Source of the DNA: Thiovulum sp. ES
GTDB lineage: Bacteria > Campylobacterota > Campylobacteria > Campylobacterales > Thiovulaceae
DNA length: 59,174 bases
Direction of reading: 5' to 3'
Assembly: GCA_000276965.1 (NCBI GenBank)
Contig: AKKQ01000007.1
Span: 1 to 59,174 of the forward strand
Position numbers and translations under genes: made by a program. Each line of letters opens with the position of its first letter. Position 1 is the stretch's first letter. The notes beneath the pieces are model-generated. The model was not told the DNA's origin. It did no database searches and saw only the letters and a program-made list of their open reading frames with translations. Shown piece after piece: positions 30,703 to 40,700 of this stretch.

Positions 30703-31339
30703 TGCATTCTCTCTGCTTGAAGTTATTATAGTTATCTCAATTTCATCAATTCTTTTAATTGGAATTTCAAAAGTCTTCTCGAATTTATATAAAACATATT
30801 TTCGGAATGTAGAATTGCATAAAAAAGATGCGACCCTTTCAAATGCAAATTTACAACTCTCTAAATTTTTGCAAAATTCAATTTCTCATACAATTCAATT
30901 TGATGGGAAAAAGCTTCAGTGGTTTGGAAATTCTTCAGATTTAAATAATAAAACTGTTTTGAGAATTGCAAATCTAAATAGTAGCAATTCCACTCATTTG
31001 CACATTTCAGAAATAAATATATCTCTTTTTAATGAAATCATTTCTAGTTTTGATAGCGATGAGGTCAGGCTATTTTTTCAGGGTGAAAATTTTTCTGGTA
31101 ATTTTTCAAAAGTTGCTGAAAAGTATTTTTTTGTTTCAAAAGATTTCTCTACAATTTGGGAAAATTTTGAAATCTCGTTTATAAAATATGTTCTGGAAAT
31201 TGAAAATGGAAATCTATATTTAAGTTTAAATGGAAATAGGTCTATTTTCTTGGAAAATGTATCTTTCTTTGATTTTAATTCCACAAATCAGAAATTCAAA
31301 ATTTGTATATCTGATTTGTGTCAAAAGCAAATTTTTTAA
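30695..31339 (+). CDS. Prepilin-type N-terminal methylation domain protein
   Basis: A 214-residue type IV pilin or pseudopilin-like protein. The N-terminus MRFAFSLLEVIIVISIS is a class III signal: short basic leader, cleavage before F5, Glu at +5, and a long hydrophobic helix (5-26). The residue before the cleavage is Ala instead of the usual Gly, which prepilin peptidase tolerates in some proteins. The rest is soluble and lacks known motifs; it may be a minor pilin. It would be assembled by the ATPase at 8,742 or another one. It overlaps the flgG-type gene tail to tail by four bases. Confidence 0.82.
   Translation: MRFAFSLLEVIIVISISSILLIGISKVFSNLYKTYFRNVELHKKDATLSNANLQLSKFLQNSISHTIQFDGKKLQWFGNSSDLNNKTVLRIANLNSSNSTHLHISEINISLFNEIISSFDSDEVRLFFQGENFSGNFSKVAEKYFFVSKDFSTIWENFEISFIKYVLEIENGNLYLSLNGNRSIFLENVSFFDFNSTNQKFKICISDLCQKQIF
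31057..31066 (+). repeat. CGATGAGGTC copy, exact (prepilin-like gene)
   Basis: Sense copy with G before it (GCGATGAGGTC), encoding S-D-E-V-R. Confidence 0.9.
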
Positions 31340-32124
31340 GCTCTGTTTGTTGCTAGTTTTTCGATTGCATCTCTGTTGAGTTGGTTCATCTGTGTGTCCA
31401 TAACTTTTTGATACATTCCAACCATTCGGTTTGCTTCAATAAGCGAACTCATTTCAAGAACAGCATTCACATTACTCCCTTCAAGATAACCTTGTCGCAC
31501 AACATTTAAATCCTCTGCTGAAACAAGTTCATTTTGATCAGTAATTTTGTATAAGCCATTTCCCATTTTTTGTAATGTTCGCAAATTTTCAGGTTGAACA
31601 ACAAGAAGTTCTCCATCATTGTTCCCATTCATAAAAGCACCAGCTTTATCAAAAGCAATATTCTCATTCATATCAATTTCGATTGGTCTCAAATCTGTAT
31701 CGAGAACAGCAAATCCCTGTCTTGTTACAAGTTGTCCGTTCTCGTTTGTCGTGAAAGAACCGTCTCGAGTCAAATGAAAACCATCTGGAGCTTCCACAAC
31801 AAAAAACACATCATCTTTTGCAAGAGCTAAATCAAGTGGATTATGAGTCTGTTTCATCGAACCCATTGAAAAATCAGAATATTCATCAACAACTTGTGGA
31901 ACTCTTGTCATTGTTCGGTTGTAAAATTTAGAACTTTCTCGGGTGTGATTTTGAAGAGGCAATTCATCGTGAGAATCTTTTGCCATTCTCATATAATCGC
32001 CAAAAATCTTCTCGTCTCTTTTAAAACCAGTTGTGTTTAAGTTTGCTAAATTGTTTGTAATTGTTTCAAGTTTATGAAATTGGGAGACCATTCCTCCCGT
32101 TCCAGCATAAAAACCGCTTTGCAT
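31336..32124 (-). CDS. flgG2: Flagellar basal-body rod protein, FlgF/FlgG family
   Basis: A 262-residue flagellar rod component. It has the conserved N-terminal segment GMVSQFHKLETITNNLANLNTTGFKRD and the C-terminal NVNAVLEMSSLIEANRMVGMYQKV, which form the rod coiled coil. The size and N-terminus match the second FlgG (FlgG2) of Campylobacterota rather than the distal rod FlgG. It lies 9 bases after rimP. Confidence 0.87.
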   Translation of the reverse strand: MQSGFYAGTGGMVSQFHKLETITNNLANLNTTGFKRDEKIFGDYMRMAKDSHDELPLQNHTRESSKFYNRTMTRVPQVVDEYSDFSMGSMKQTHNPLDLALAKDDVFFVVEAPDGFHLTRDGSFTTNENGQLVTRQGFAVLDTDLRPIEIDMNENIAFDKAGAFMNGNNDGELLVVQPENLRTLQKMGNGLYKITDQNELVSAEDLNVVRQGYLEGSNVNAVLEMSSLIEANRMVGMYQKVMDTQMNQLNRDAIEKLATNRA

Positions 32125-32133
32125 TTTTCTCTC

Positions 32134-32571
32134 CTAAAACTCGAGTTTTGTTCTAGCTTTTTTAATATCTGCTAGAAAAATCTCAACTTCACCAACACTT
32201 TTATCGTCTATCAAAATTCTTCTGTTTTCAAAATCTAAAAGTTTTCCAATATATTTCTCTCCAGAAAGAACAATAATCTCAAGATTTTCACCTTGCGAGA
32301 GTTCAAAATGCCTCTCACTCTCTAATTTTCGCTCAACTCCAGCAGAACTAACTTCAAGTGTGTATTTCTCTTTCATTGGTTCTTCAACATCAAGAAATGG
32401 CGAAATAATATTTGTAACTGTTACACAATCGTCAATAGAGACATATCCCTCTTTTCGCTTTATATAGACTCGGAAAATGTTTCTATCTCCCTCTTTTGTG
32501 CTTTCAGTCCCGTAAAGAAAAAAACCTTCACTCTCAATCATGCTGTTTAAAGTCTCTTCTAATTTATTCAT
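32134..32571 (-). CDS. rimP: Ribosome maturation factor RimP
   Basis: Needed for 30S subunit maturation. The 145-residue protein shows the family pattern LNSMIESEGFFLYG, then DDCVTVTNIISPFLDVEEPMKEKYTLEVSSAGVERKL, then a C-terminal SH3-like domain. It is followed by the flgG2-type gene and preceded closely by the exported-protein operon. Confidence 0.92.
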   Translation of the reverse strand: MNKLEETLNSMIESEGFFLYGTESTKEGDRNIFRVYIKRKEGYVSIDDCVTVTNIISPFLDVEEPMKEKYTLEVSSAGVERKLESERHFELSQGENLEIIVLSGEKYIGKLLDFENRRILIDDKSVGEVEIFLADIKKARTKLEF

Positions 32572-32578
32572 GTAAATC

Positions 32579-33103
32579 CTAAATATCTGGTAAATCTGGT
32601 GTAATTATTCCGATTGATAAATCAGGTAATTTTGGAGGCAAAAGCTCTTTTGGCAAAGGAGTCCTTTTTTGCAACTCACCATCTTTGTTTGCCACCATTA
32701 TAGGCTTTTGAACTTCAAAGTGCTTATATTGAGCTATCTGTTCTAATCTAGCATCTTCACTGTAATAATCAGCAACATATATTGCAAATGATGAATCGAG
32801 TTGAATAAAAAGAGAGGCTGTGTGGTCAAGACCACTGTTTGGAGAGTATTTAAAAAATCTTGTAACTTTATCAGTTGTTATATTTTTATCTCCGAAAATC
32901 TTTCCATTTGATAAGTTGGGAGTTAGTGGATCATCTGCATAAGATATTCCATTCTCTTTTACTTCTTTTAAAAAATCTTTGTAGTTTTTGCTCTGAATGT
33001 TTTTTTGAAAATCAATCTCTTTATAAATATCAAAGAGTGATGAGTTCTCTTCGCAACCAAAAACAAACAGAAGCAGAGGAAAAAATCTAAATATTTTCAT
33101 CAC
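32579..33103 (-). CDS. Lipoprotein of unknown function
   Basis: A 174-residue lipoprotein: the signal FRFFPLLLFVFGC has its lipidation cysteine at residue 17, followed by EENSS. The C-terminus is proline-rich (LPKELLPPKLPDLSIGIITPDLP). No domain is recognised. The start overlaps the end of the beta-helix gene by four bases, so it belongs to the same exported-protein operon and may act with it at the outer membrane. Confidence 0.8.
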   Translation of the reverse strand: MMKIFRFFPLLLFVFGCEENSSLFDIYKEIDFQKNIQSKNYKDFLKEVKENGISYADDPLTPNLSNGKIFGDKNITTDKVTRFFKYSPNSGLDHTASLFIQLDSSFAIYVADYYSEDARLEQIAQYKHFEVQKPIMVANKDGELQKRTPLPKELLPPKLPDLSIGIITPDLPDI

Positions 33104-36039
33104 TTATATAACCATAGACCCGCATTTTTTGGAACATAGTTGAAGACTTCAAAGTGTGAATTTCTAATTTTTCTACGAATATCAGGCAATGGACTGTATC
33201 CTTTAAATTCACCGTCTGCAAAAATCCACACAATCTGTATTCCATCAAATATTGTAACATCTTTTATTTCAGCAAGTGTTCCCAATAAAGACCAACCTTT
33301 TGGCAAGTTTTTAATCGTCTCTTCTGTAATTCTAATTCCAAATTTACTAGGATCAGCTTTAATTTTATCTGTTAGTCTCATCATCTCATTTTGGACTTGA
33401 GACATGGAAAGTAAATTGAATTTCTCAGGATTTTCTATAATTTCTTTTTTTGCTTTGCTTTCAGCAATTTTTACATTCTTTTTACTCGTAAAATTATATT
33501 CATCAAGATTTGAAATTATCTCTTGTTCAATTTCAGTAATAATCTCTTCATAATTTTTGAAACTTGCCAAATCAAACTCTTCAGGGTGTTCAAGAATGTA
33601 ATTTTTTGCATTCTCAATAGCTTCATCAGATTCTGGACTTTGAGAAATAATATTTAACTCTTTTAAAGAGTTTAAAATATAACTTTCAACTTCTTGCACT
33701 CCATTGTTATACATAACCATTTTTGATATATTCTGATCACCCTCAAGCTCACCAACATACATTTGCAAAAATTCAGATTGTCGCTCTTCAGCTGTTTCAA
33801 TTCCAATAGCTTTATAGTAACTTGTTGGATTTTCAAGAATTTTCATAATTCCTCGACTCATACTTTCAAGATAGACTCTTGAGTCTTCATCTTGAATTAG
33901 CTCTTTAAAATCATCTTTTGAGAGTTCATAAACGGCAACAGGAAATTTCTTTTCAACAACATTTCCTTCGCTATCAGCAATCTTAACTTTTACATCTTTA
34001 ATTCCAGAAGTGTGAAAACGGTAGTTTATAGAATTTCCACGAATCTCTTCATAGCCTCGACCCTCGTCAAAATCAATCATCTGTTTTACAATTCTATTTC
34101 TTCCGTCCCGAATAACTGTAACGAACCTCATCTCTTTGAAAATCTTATGATCGCCCTCGATCATTAAATCGCTAATATCAGCAACAGTAGAAGTTCTTCT
34201 TTCACTTTTGTCTCTATCTCGAGAGAGGATCTCAATTTTTTCTGTTTTTGTTGAAATTAGCTCTTGTTCTGGAATATGAAACACTTTTGAATAAGCAGTT
34301 CTTGTATCAAATGTCTCTTTACACGAAGCCTGTTTGTCAAGAGAAATACCAACCTTTGCAATTTCTGTGTCTCCAAAAATTTCAATAAAATCTGTATCTT
34401 TTAGATTTTTAATTGGTTCATTCCCTTTTGTTTTTCTTTTGTAAAGTTCATCATTATAAATGTTGCTTAAAGTTAAATAATTGTTTTCAAGCTCAATATG
34501 TCCATTCAGGTAAATCTCCTGAGAAACAAGGTCGGGAGCAGTCGAATTTTTAATAATCGAATTTGCAATTAAACCTTTTCCATAGAGACTCATTCCCTTT
34601 CCATAATTTTTAACAAGAAGAGAGTTGAAAATTCTCACATTCCCAAAAATAGCACCACCATAAGTTGCACTGTTGTTAAAAAGTAGAGTGTTTGTAATAT
34701 TCAATTTTGCTGTGTGTGGAGTGCAAATTGCACCACCTTTATAAGCTCTATTCTTTGTTAGATTTGATTGAGTAATTGTTATATCAACTGCATCAATAGC
34801 TCCACCATTTCGTCCAGCTGAATTGTCGCAAAGAGTTGAATATCTGATTTTTATATCAAACCCTTTTATTGCACCTCCGCGATTTGTAGCTCTGTTTTCA
34901 GAAAAAATAGTATCTGTAAAAGTCCCATTTTTTGTTAAGATAGCTCCACCCTTATAGCTACTATTCCTTTTGAAATCAGAACTTGTTGCGATTACAATAT
35001 CAGATGAGATAGCCCCACCAACTCTATTTGTGCTGTTTAAAATAAATGTTGAGTTCTCAATTGAAACTCTTGTTGATTTTATAGCTCCACCGCCGTATTT
35101 TGAACTGTTCCCAAGAAAATATGCACTAGAAATTTTAGAATTTTTTGAAAAGATAGCTCCGCCATATTTTGCCTCATTTTTTCTAAGAATTGAGTTTTCT
35201 AAATCAAGTGTGTCTGCAAAAATAGCTCCGCCATAATTCTCAGAAATATTATTAGACATATTTACATCAAAGACTCTAGCTTTTATGCTTTTTATTGCAC
35301 CGCCATCATATTTTGCACGATTATTTTTAAATATAACTTTTTCAACTTTTAAACCACTTTCACCATAAAATCCTCCACCATAACCACTTGAATTGTTAGC
35401 AAGAGTTGAGTTCTTTATAAGTGCTGTTTGTGTGCTAAAAATTCCGCCACCATGTTTTTTTGAGTAATTATATGAAATTGCAGAGCTGTTAATAACAAGA
35501 TTTTTTCCTGAAAAAACACCTCCTCCAATTCCTCGTGATGATTCATTTTTTGCAATAATAGAATTATTTACAATAATAGTTCCACCAGCATGAACACCGC
35601 CACCATCATAATCAGAACGGTTATAAGCTATAACAACATTATCTAAATCAAGTTCTCCGCTATTTTCAACAAAAACACCTCCACCTTGATTTTCAGTGTA
35701 GCCGTTTTGAATTGTTATTCCAGAGATATTTACAATTATTTTATATTTTTTGTTCGAGACTTTTATTGTTGAACGAACACCATTCCCATTAACAATAATA
35801 TTGCTTCTATCAACTCCGTCTGCTCCTTGGATTGTCAAATCAAAATCTTCTGTTGATTCGTAGTAGAAAGGGTATCTAAAAGTTGATAAATACCTTCCTC
35901 CTGCGAGGATAATCGAGTCATCTTCTTGATTATTTTCGGCACTCTTTAAGGCTAAATAGAACTCTTTTGCATTTGACACATGAAAATCTTTTCCATAAAG
36001 TTGTAGAAAAAGAGAGAAGAAAATAATGAGAAGTTTCAA
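33100..36039 (-). CDS. Pmp-like beta-helix surface protein with GGA(I) repeats
   Basis: A 979-residue exported protein with a signal peptide (LLIIFFSLFLQLYG). Residues 100-480 hold 15 repeats of about 24 residues, each with GG(A/G)(I/V/F) followed by N-rich segments such as FSENRATNR, like the GGA(I,L,V)/FxxN repeats of chlamydial polymorphic membrane proteins, which form a right-handed beta-helix. Unlike Pmps there is no C-terminal autotransporter barrel. Residues 640-930 are helical with five NP-x-x-F-x-L type repeats (HPEEFDL, NPEKFNL, DPSKFGI), and the last 60 residues begin GWSLLGTLAEI. The TTG start has AAAGGA upstream. Likely an adhesin or matrix protein. Confidence 0.85.
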   Translation of the reverse strand: MKLLIIFFSLFLQLYGKDFHVSNAKEFYLALKSAENNQEDDSIILAGGRYLSTFRYPFYYESTEDFDLTIQGADGVDRSNIIVNGNGVRSTIKVSNKKYKIIVNISGITIQNGYTENQGGGVFVENSGELDLDNVVIAYNRSDYDGGGVHAGGTIIVNNSIIAKNESSRGIGGGVFSGKNLVINSSAISYNYSKKHGGGIFSTQTALIKNSTLANNSSGYGGGFYGESGLKVEKVIFKNNRAKYDGGAIKSIKARVFDVNMSNNISENYGGAIFADTLDLENSILRKNEAKYGGAIFSKNSKISSAYFLGNSSKYGGGAIKSTRVSIENSTFILNSTNRVGGAISSDIVIATSSDFKRNSSYKGGAILTKNGTFTDTIFSENRATNRGGAIKGFDIKIRYSTLCDNSAGRNGGAIDAVDITITQSNLTKNRAYKGGAICTPHTAKLNITNTLLFNNSATYGGAIFGNVRIFNSLLVKNYGKGMSLYGKGLIANSIIKNSTAPDLVSQEIYLNGHIELENNYLTLSNIYNDELYKRKTKGNEPIKNLKDTDFIEIFGDTEIAKVGISLDKQASCKETFDTRTAYSKVFHIPEQELISTKTEKIEILSRDRDKSERRTSTVADISDLMIEGDHKIFKEMRFVTVIRDGRNRIVKQMIDFDEGRGYEEIRGNSINYRFHTSGIKDVKVKIADSEGNVVEKKFPVAVYELSKDDFKELIQDEDSRVYLESMSRGIMKILENPTSYYKAIGIETAEERQSEFLQMYVGELEGDQNISKMVMYNNGVQEVESYILNSLKELNIISQSPESDEAIENAKNYILEHPEEFDLASFKNYEEIITEIEQEIISNLDEYNFTSKKNVKIAESKAKKEIIENPEKFNLLSMSQVQNEMMRLTDKIKADPSKFGIRITEETIKNLPKGWSLLGTLAEIKDVTIFDGIQIVWIFADGEFKGYSPLPDIRRKIRNSHFEVFNYVPKNAGLWLYK

Positions 36040-36062
36040 GTTTGTCCTTTAAATTTTAAATT

Positions 36063-37543
36063 TTAACAACCTTCTGGTGTAAAACAGAAGTCAATAGAAT
36101 CGGTTGTCTGCGAATAATTATTTATGTCGGTTGAATCATAAGTTTGCGGATCGAAACTTGGAAATGCACTCTCTCGACAAACAATATCTTTATCGCTTTC
36201 ACTGTAATACTTGACAAAGAATTTTGTTCCTGCAAGTGTTGAGTCATAGTAAATATTTGCAATTTCTGCACCATTTTTCGGATCAAAAATATAGTGAATT
36301 CCATATTCAAAATCGCCAGATGATGTAGTAGTCATTGTTTGATGATAAACAAGAACTTTACTAAAATTGTTTCCAATATTAGTTTCATGTCTTGAAAGAA
36401 GATAAATTAAACCGTCTGGACTTTGAGTTGCATCTGGTGAAGCAGGTGAATTATCATCAACAGTCCTTTCATATCCAGTTGTTGAACTAACTCCACACTC
36501 AAAAAGATCGTATGTCATTTCCGTATTTCGTTTTGTTGATTCAATATTGAAAAAATAGTCTTCTGAAGCACCAGTTGGTTTTCCATTTTTTAACTCAGTC
36601 ATCTCAATTTCAATATTTTCCATTCCCTCTTTTAAACCAATAACTTGCATCGTAAATTCAATTCCATTTTCAGTATTTTCTTGAAAAAGTTTTTTCTCTA
36701 TAAAAAGACTAATAATTTCTCGCTCATTGATTAAAGCTTCATCTTTAATATCAAATTTCAAGTCATTACCAAGAGTATTTGAAGCATATAGAGTAATATT
36801 GACCTCATCGCCATCTGCTACAATGGGATAAGTTGCTCCCTCATTTTTGATGGCTGTAATTGAGAGTTGCTTTTCAACTGTAATTGTAAAATCGATTTTT
36901 TTCTTATATGTTCCATTATCAAGCTCAACTCTAAATTTATCTATACCAAGAATGTTAGAAGAAGCAACTTGAATTGTGTAGTCATACTCTTTATCAACTC
37001 TTGCTTGACCGTCAAGTGTAAGAGTAATTCTGTCGTCAGTAATTGCACCTTCACCCTCTAGCTTTTTAAGAGTTATAACTTCATCTTGCTGAGTAGGTGT
37101 AGAACGAATTCTAATTTCAAGATTTTGATTTGTTCCCATTGTAAAATCGTAACTTGAAACATTATTGTAGTCTGGAAGAGTTAATGTAAAATCTGTAACA
37201 AGAATTGAATCATCTACAACATCTTCTTCTGTATCTTCGACATCTGTTGTATTATCTACATTGCTGTCTACCGATTCATCTTCGTTTGAAACAACTTCAT
37301 CATCCAAGCTAGGGACATCATCGACAATAGTACCTGTATCTTCATTTACATCAACAACACTATCTGTTTCATCAATTTCATCTATTGTTTCATCAGGAGT
37401 AGCTTCTTCGATTACTGTTTCTGTTGTCTCTTCATCGTCATCAATATCTAAAATCTCTTTATTGATCTTATCAACAACTTCACAACCACTAAAAAAAGAG
37501 AAAAAGAGGAGATCAGTGCAAAAATAGTTAGTATCTGTCTCAT
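36063..37543 (-). CDS. Acidic surface lipoprotein, frameshifted in an A7 run
   Basis: The ATG at 37,541-37,543 has a strong GGGGAG site and reads MRQILTIFALISSFSLF, then the frame runs out to a stop at 37,448. One extra base in the A7 run (37,491-37,497) would continue as FSGCEVVDKINKE, a textbook lipobox with Cys21, followed by about 90 Asp/Glu/Thr/Val-rich residues and an open frame of over 400 residues. The body looks like beta-rich extracellular domains (TLPDYNNVSSYDFTMGTNQ). Without the shift the longest product would start internally at 37,307 and lack a signal. It could be phase variation or a sequencing error. Confidence 0.75.
36801..36810 (-). repeat. CGATGAGGTC copy, exact (acidic lipoprotein)
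   Basis: Sense copy with G before it, encoding G-D-E-V-N. Confidence 0.9.
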
Positions 37544-37544
37544 T

Positions 37545-37763
37545 TTAATACTCCCCGTAATCCTCTTCTCTGTAGTTTGTCCCCTCTATCTGATTACTAA
37601 TTTCGTCATAGTAGTATTGTTCATCTTCTGGACTTAAAACACTATCACTCATTTTGTCACAATACTTTCCATCAGACTGATCAATGTAAGTATATGTTGC
37701 AACAGAACCAAAAACACCCCCCACTAGGGAGGAAACCATTAATACGGCAACAGCTGTTAGCAT
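37545..37763 (-). CDS. Small exported protein
   Basis: A 72-residue protein with an N-terminal hydrophobic segment (LTAVAVLMVSSLVGGVFG, residues 2-19) that may be a signal or anchor. An acidic, tyrosine-rich tail follows (EDEQYYYDEI, REEDYGEY). AGGAG eight bases before the ATG supports expression. It lies 12 bases after the 1346-residue gene and one base before the acidic lipoprotein, so it is part of the same operon. No family recognised. Confidence 0.7.
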   Translation of the reverse strand: MLTAVAVLMVSSLVGGVFGSVATYTYIDQSDGKYCDKMSDSVLSPEDEQYYYDEISNQIEGTNYREEDYGEY

Positions 37764-37775
37764 TTAAAACTCCTT

Positions 37776-40700
37776 TTAGTCTTCACCAATTGTTTGCCCA
37801 CTATTCTCAATCTCCTCAAGAACACAAGCTTCGTCTTCATTATAACAACCATCTTGGAAAACACCTCGATATAAATTTCCATCGTTATAAACAAAGAAAT
37901 TTTTATCTTCATAATTATTTGTAAATTTAACTTTTCCAATTTTATTGTTGAAAGCATCTTTCACAAACATCGTAATAGGAGTTGTTGTTGAGAATGAAGC
38001 ACCCGTAATAGGTGTATATGTAAATGTTGTTGTTCCTTTTAATGAAAGAAGAGAAACCCCACTATCATCTTCAAGATTATCTGTGTTTTTAAAAGTTCCA
38101 CTTTTTACACAACTCTCATCATAAACTGTTGGAAGTTGATCCGCACTTTCATCTGTTCTATTGCTAACAAGAACATGAACATTTCTCATAGGAACGTATC
38201 TAACAGTTGTAATATCTGAAACATTTGCTTGTTCTGGACTTGCATTATCTAAAGCAACAATTGCAAGATCAAAATAATCTAAACTATTGTTTTCAACCTC
38301 TAAAACTGGACAAAGAGTATCAAGACCACTTGTTCCTTTTGCTTTATCAACAGTCATAACATAGTTATCTTCATCAGCTAAATTATCAACACCGCTAACA
38401 TCGTTAATTCTATCTTTAAAAATCATGTAATTAACTGTATCATCAAGTGTTCCAAGTGCTTTATCTCCAGAAATAACATAAAATTTAGTAGATTCAATCT
38501 TATCGCCATTTACAAATGAGACAACAGGTTTTGTAGGTTTTTTGACATCAATGGAGATATTAAATTCATCTCTTGAGAGTCGTCCATCTGTTGCTGTAAT
38601 TGTTATAAATTGAAGAGCATCGCTTAAATCAGGAATTTCAAAATAATCTAACATTAAGTTTTGATAAGGACTAATTCCACCAAGTGAAGTTGTTCCAAGA
38701 GAAATTCTTTGCATTGGAAAATCAAATGCTTCTAAGTCCTCGTTGATACCATGTAAATTAACTGTAACATACCCGCTTAACTCATCTTCAATTCCTTTAA
38801 CATTTACATCGCTGATTGTTAAATTGAAATAGTTTCGAGTAATTCCTCTCTCATTATCAAATTCTCTAATGTAGTTTTTTGTAATACTAGGAGCAGTTGT
38901 TCCATCGTCAATAATTCCAAAATCTAATTGCAAGTTATCAATTGTATCAAGATAAACCCAGTAAGCTTTTTGATTATGTGTTGAGAAAAGATTGTATTCG
39001 TTATACCATCTATCAATTTTCCGAACTGGTGAAAGGCTTTTCCAATAAATCCGACCCTCTTGCGAACTAGTTTCACTACCAACAATCATAGTCGGTAAGT
39101 AATTTGTAGATGATGCAAAAGCCTCTGAAAGAGTTATTAGTGCATTTGTAGCGATGAGGTCGCTTGTTGAAATTGAATTTCCATTTAAATTTTCTACCGC
39201 ACCCTGATAAGCTTCAAGTTCAGAAGCATTACTCGGGAACGAAAAATCAATAACTCCGTCTTCGCCAATACCCAATTTAGACAATCCATTTCCTTGGAAA
39301 ACACTTAAAATTGAACCTCTTGTTTCAGGAATATCAAAAGATTTATTAAGAGAGAGAGAGTCATCAGAGACATTGTCTTCAGCAATTACTTCTCTTAAAA
39401 GAATATTATACATGTTTGAATTTACAACAATATATTCACTCTGATTTCCATCAACATCACTACCGTTTTCATCAAAAATATAGAATTTAACAGTAATATC
39501 TCCACCATCAAAAGTTTGAGTAGTGTTAAAATCAGAACCAATTAGAGATGAAAAATTCGAGTCTTTTTTGATTATTGCAGTGTCATTTGGAATACCATCA
39601 TCATTTTCATCATTCAATAATTCTGCATTTTCACCATTACCTTGATAAATACCAATATATAGATCACCTTCTAAATTAGGATCATAAGTGTATGTTTTAG
39701 TATACGTAGTGTCTTTGATGTAAAATGTATTTTCAGAAACAACAAGAATTGATTCATTATCTTCAATAGTTCCACTAAAATCTATATCTATTGCATAAGC
39801 TTTAAGAAGTTTTCCATAGTTTGGAGAAGAAGCAGTATCATCTCTAGTAAAATCTTTGTTGTTAATAACACTAACTGCCGTTTCTAAAGTTGTTCCAAGA
39901 GACAGAGTTTCAATTGATTTATTTATTTCAGTTTCATTTCCGTCAATACCAACAGAATAAGCAGTTATTTCAAATTCAGCATCACTAGCTTGAGTAATTT
40001 GTGAAGTTAAATTTGGTTGAACGAGAAGTGCATAATCACCATATTGAGAAATTAATTGACCAGCTTCTAACTCTTCACCAGAGAGAGTTTTTCCAGTAGT
40101 TGTTGTAACATCAAATTCAACTTTAAATTCATCATCTGAAATAATCACAAGACCATCGTCTTCACCAATCGGATAAGCTCGAATATTAAAGGCTTGAGTC
40201 GAAAGTTCCCCAGTAGCAATTGCATTTTTTACATTTTCATTAATTGTTCTAGCTACATTTGATGCAAGATTTTCATTTGTTCCAATATATAAATCAAGAC
40301 TCTCGATTTTCACAGTATTTACACCAAAAGGATCAGAAATATAAATCTTTTCAATTGTCTCATCCCAATCTTCAAAAACAATTCCTGTAACACTTCGCCG
40401 AATTGTTGAAGTTGGAAGAGTTAAAAGATTCCAGCCTTTAGTCGCAATATTCTTATAGACTGAATTTGATGTAATTGTTACACTTGTGTCTCCAAGAACA
40501 AGCCCTGATTTAATATCTTTTGTAGTCCAAAACATTTTATCAGATGTTCCAATATTTGAGAATATATCAATATCACCGCTCTGAACTTCTTTTAATTTAA
40601 TATCTGTTTGACTACTATAATTGATTTTAAGAAGAATTGAATTATCAGCAATTTTAACAGCTTGTAATGAGAATCCATCCGCACCACTATTATAATTTGT

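Noticed and set aside
37261-37527. A plus-strand serine/threonine-rich open frame of 88 codons
   Set aside because: It is the reverse complement of the Asp/Glu/Val linker of the acidic lipoprotein, whose frame has the start, lipobox and ribosome site.
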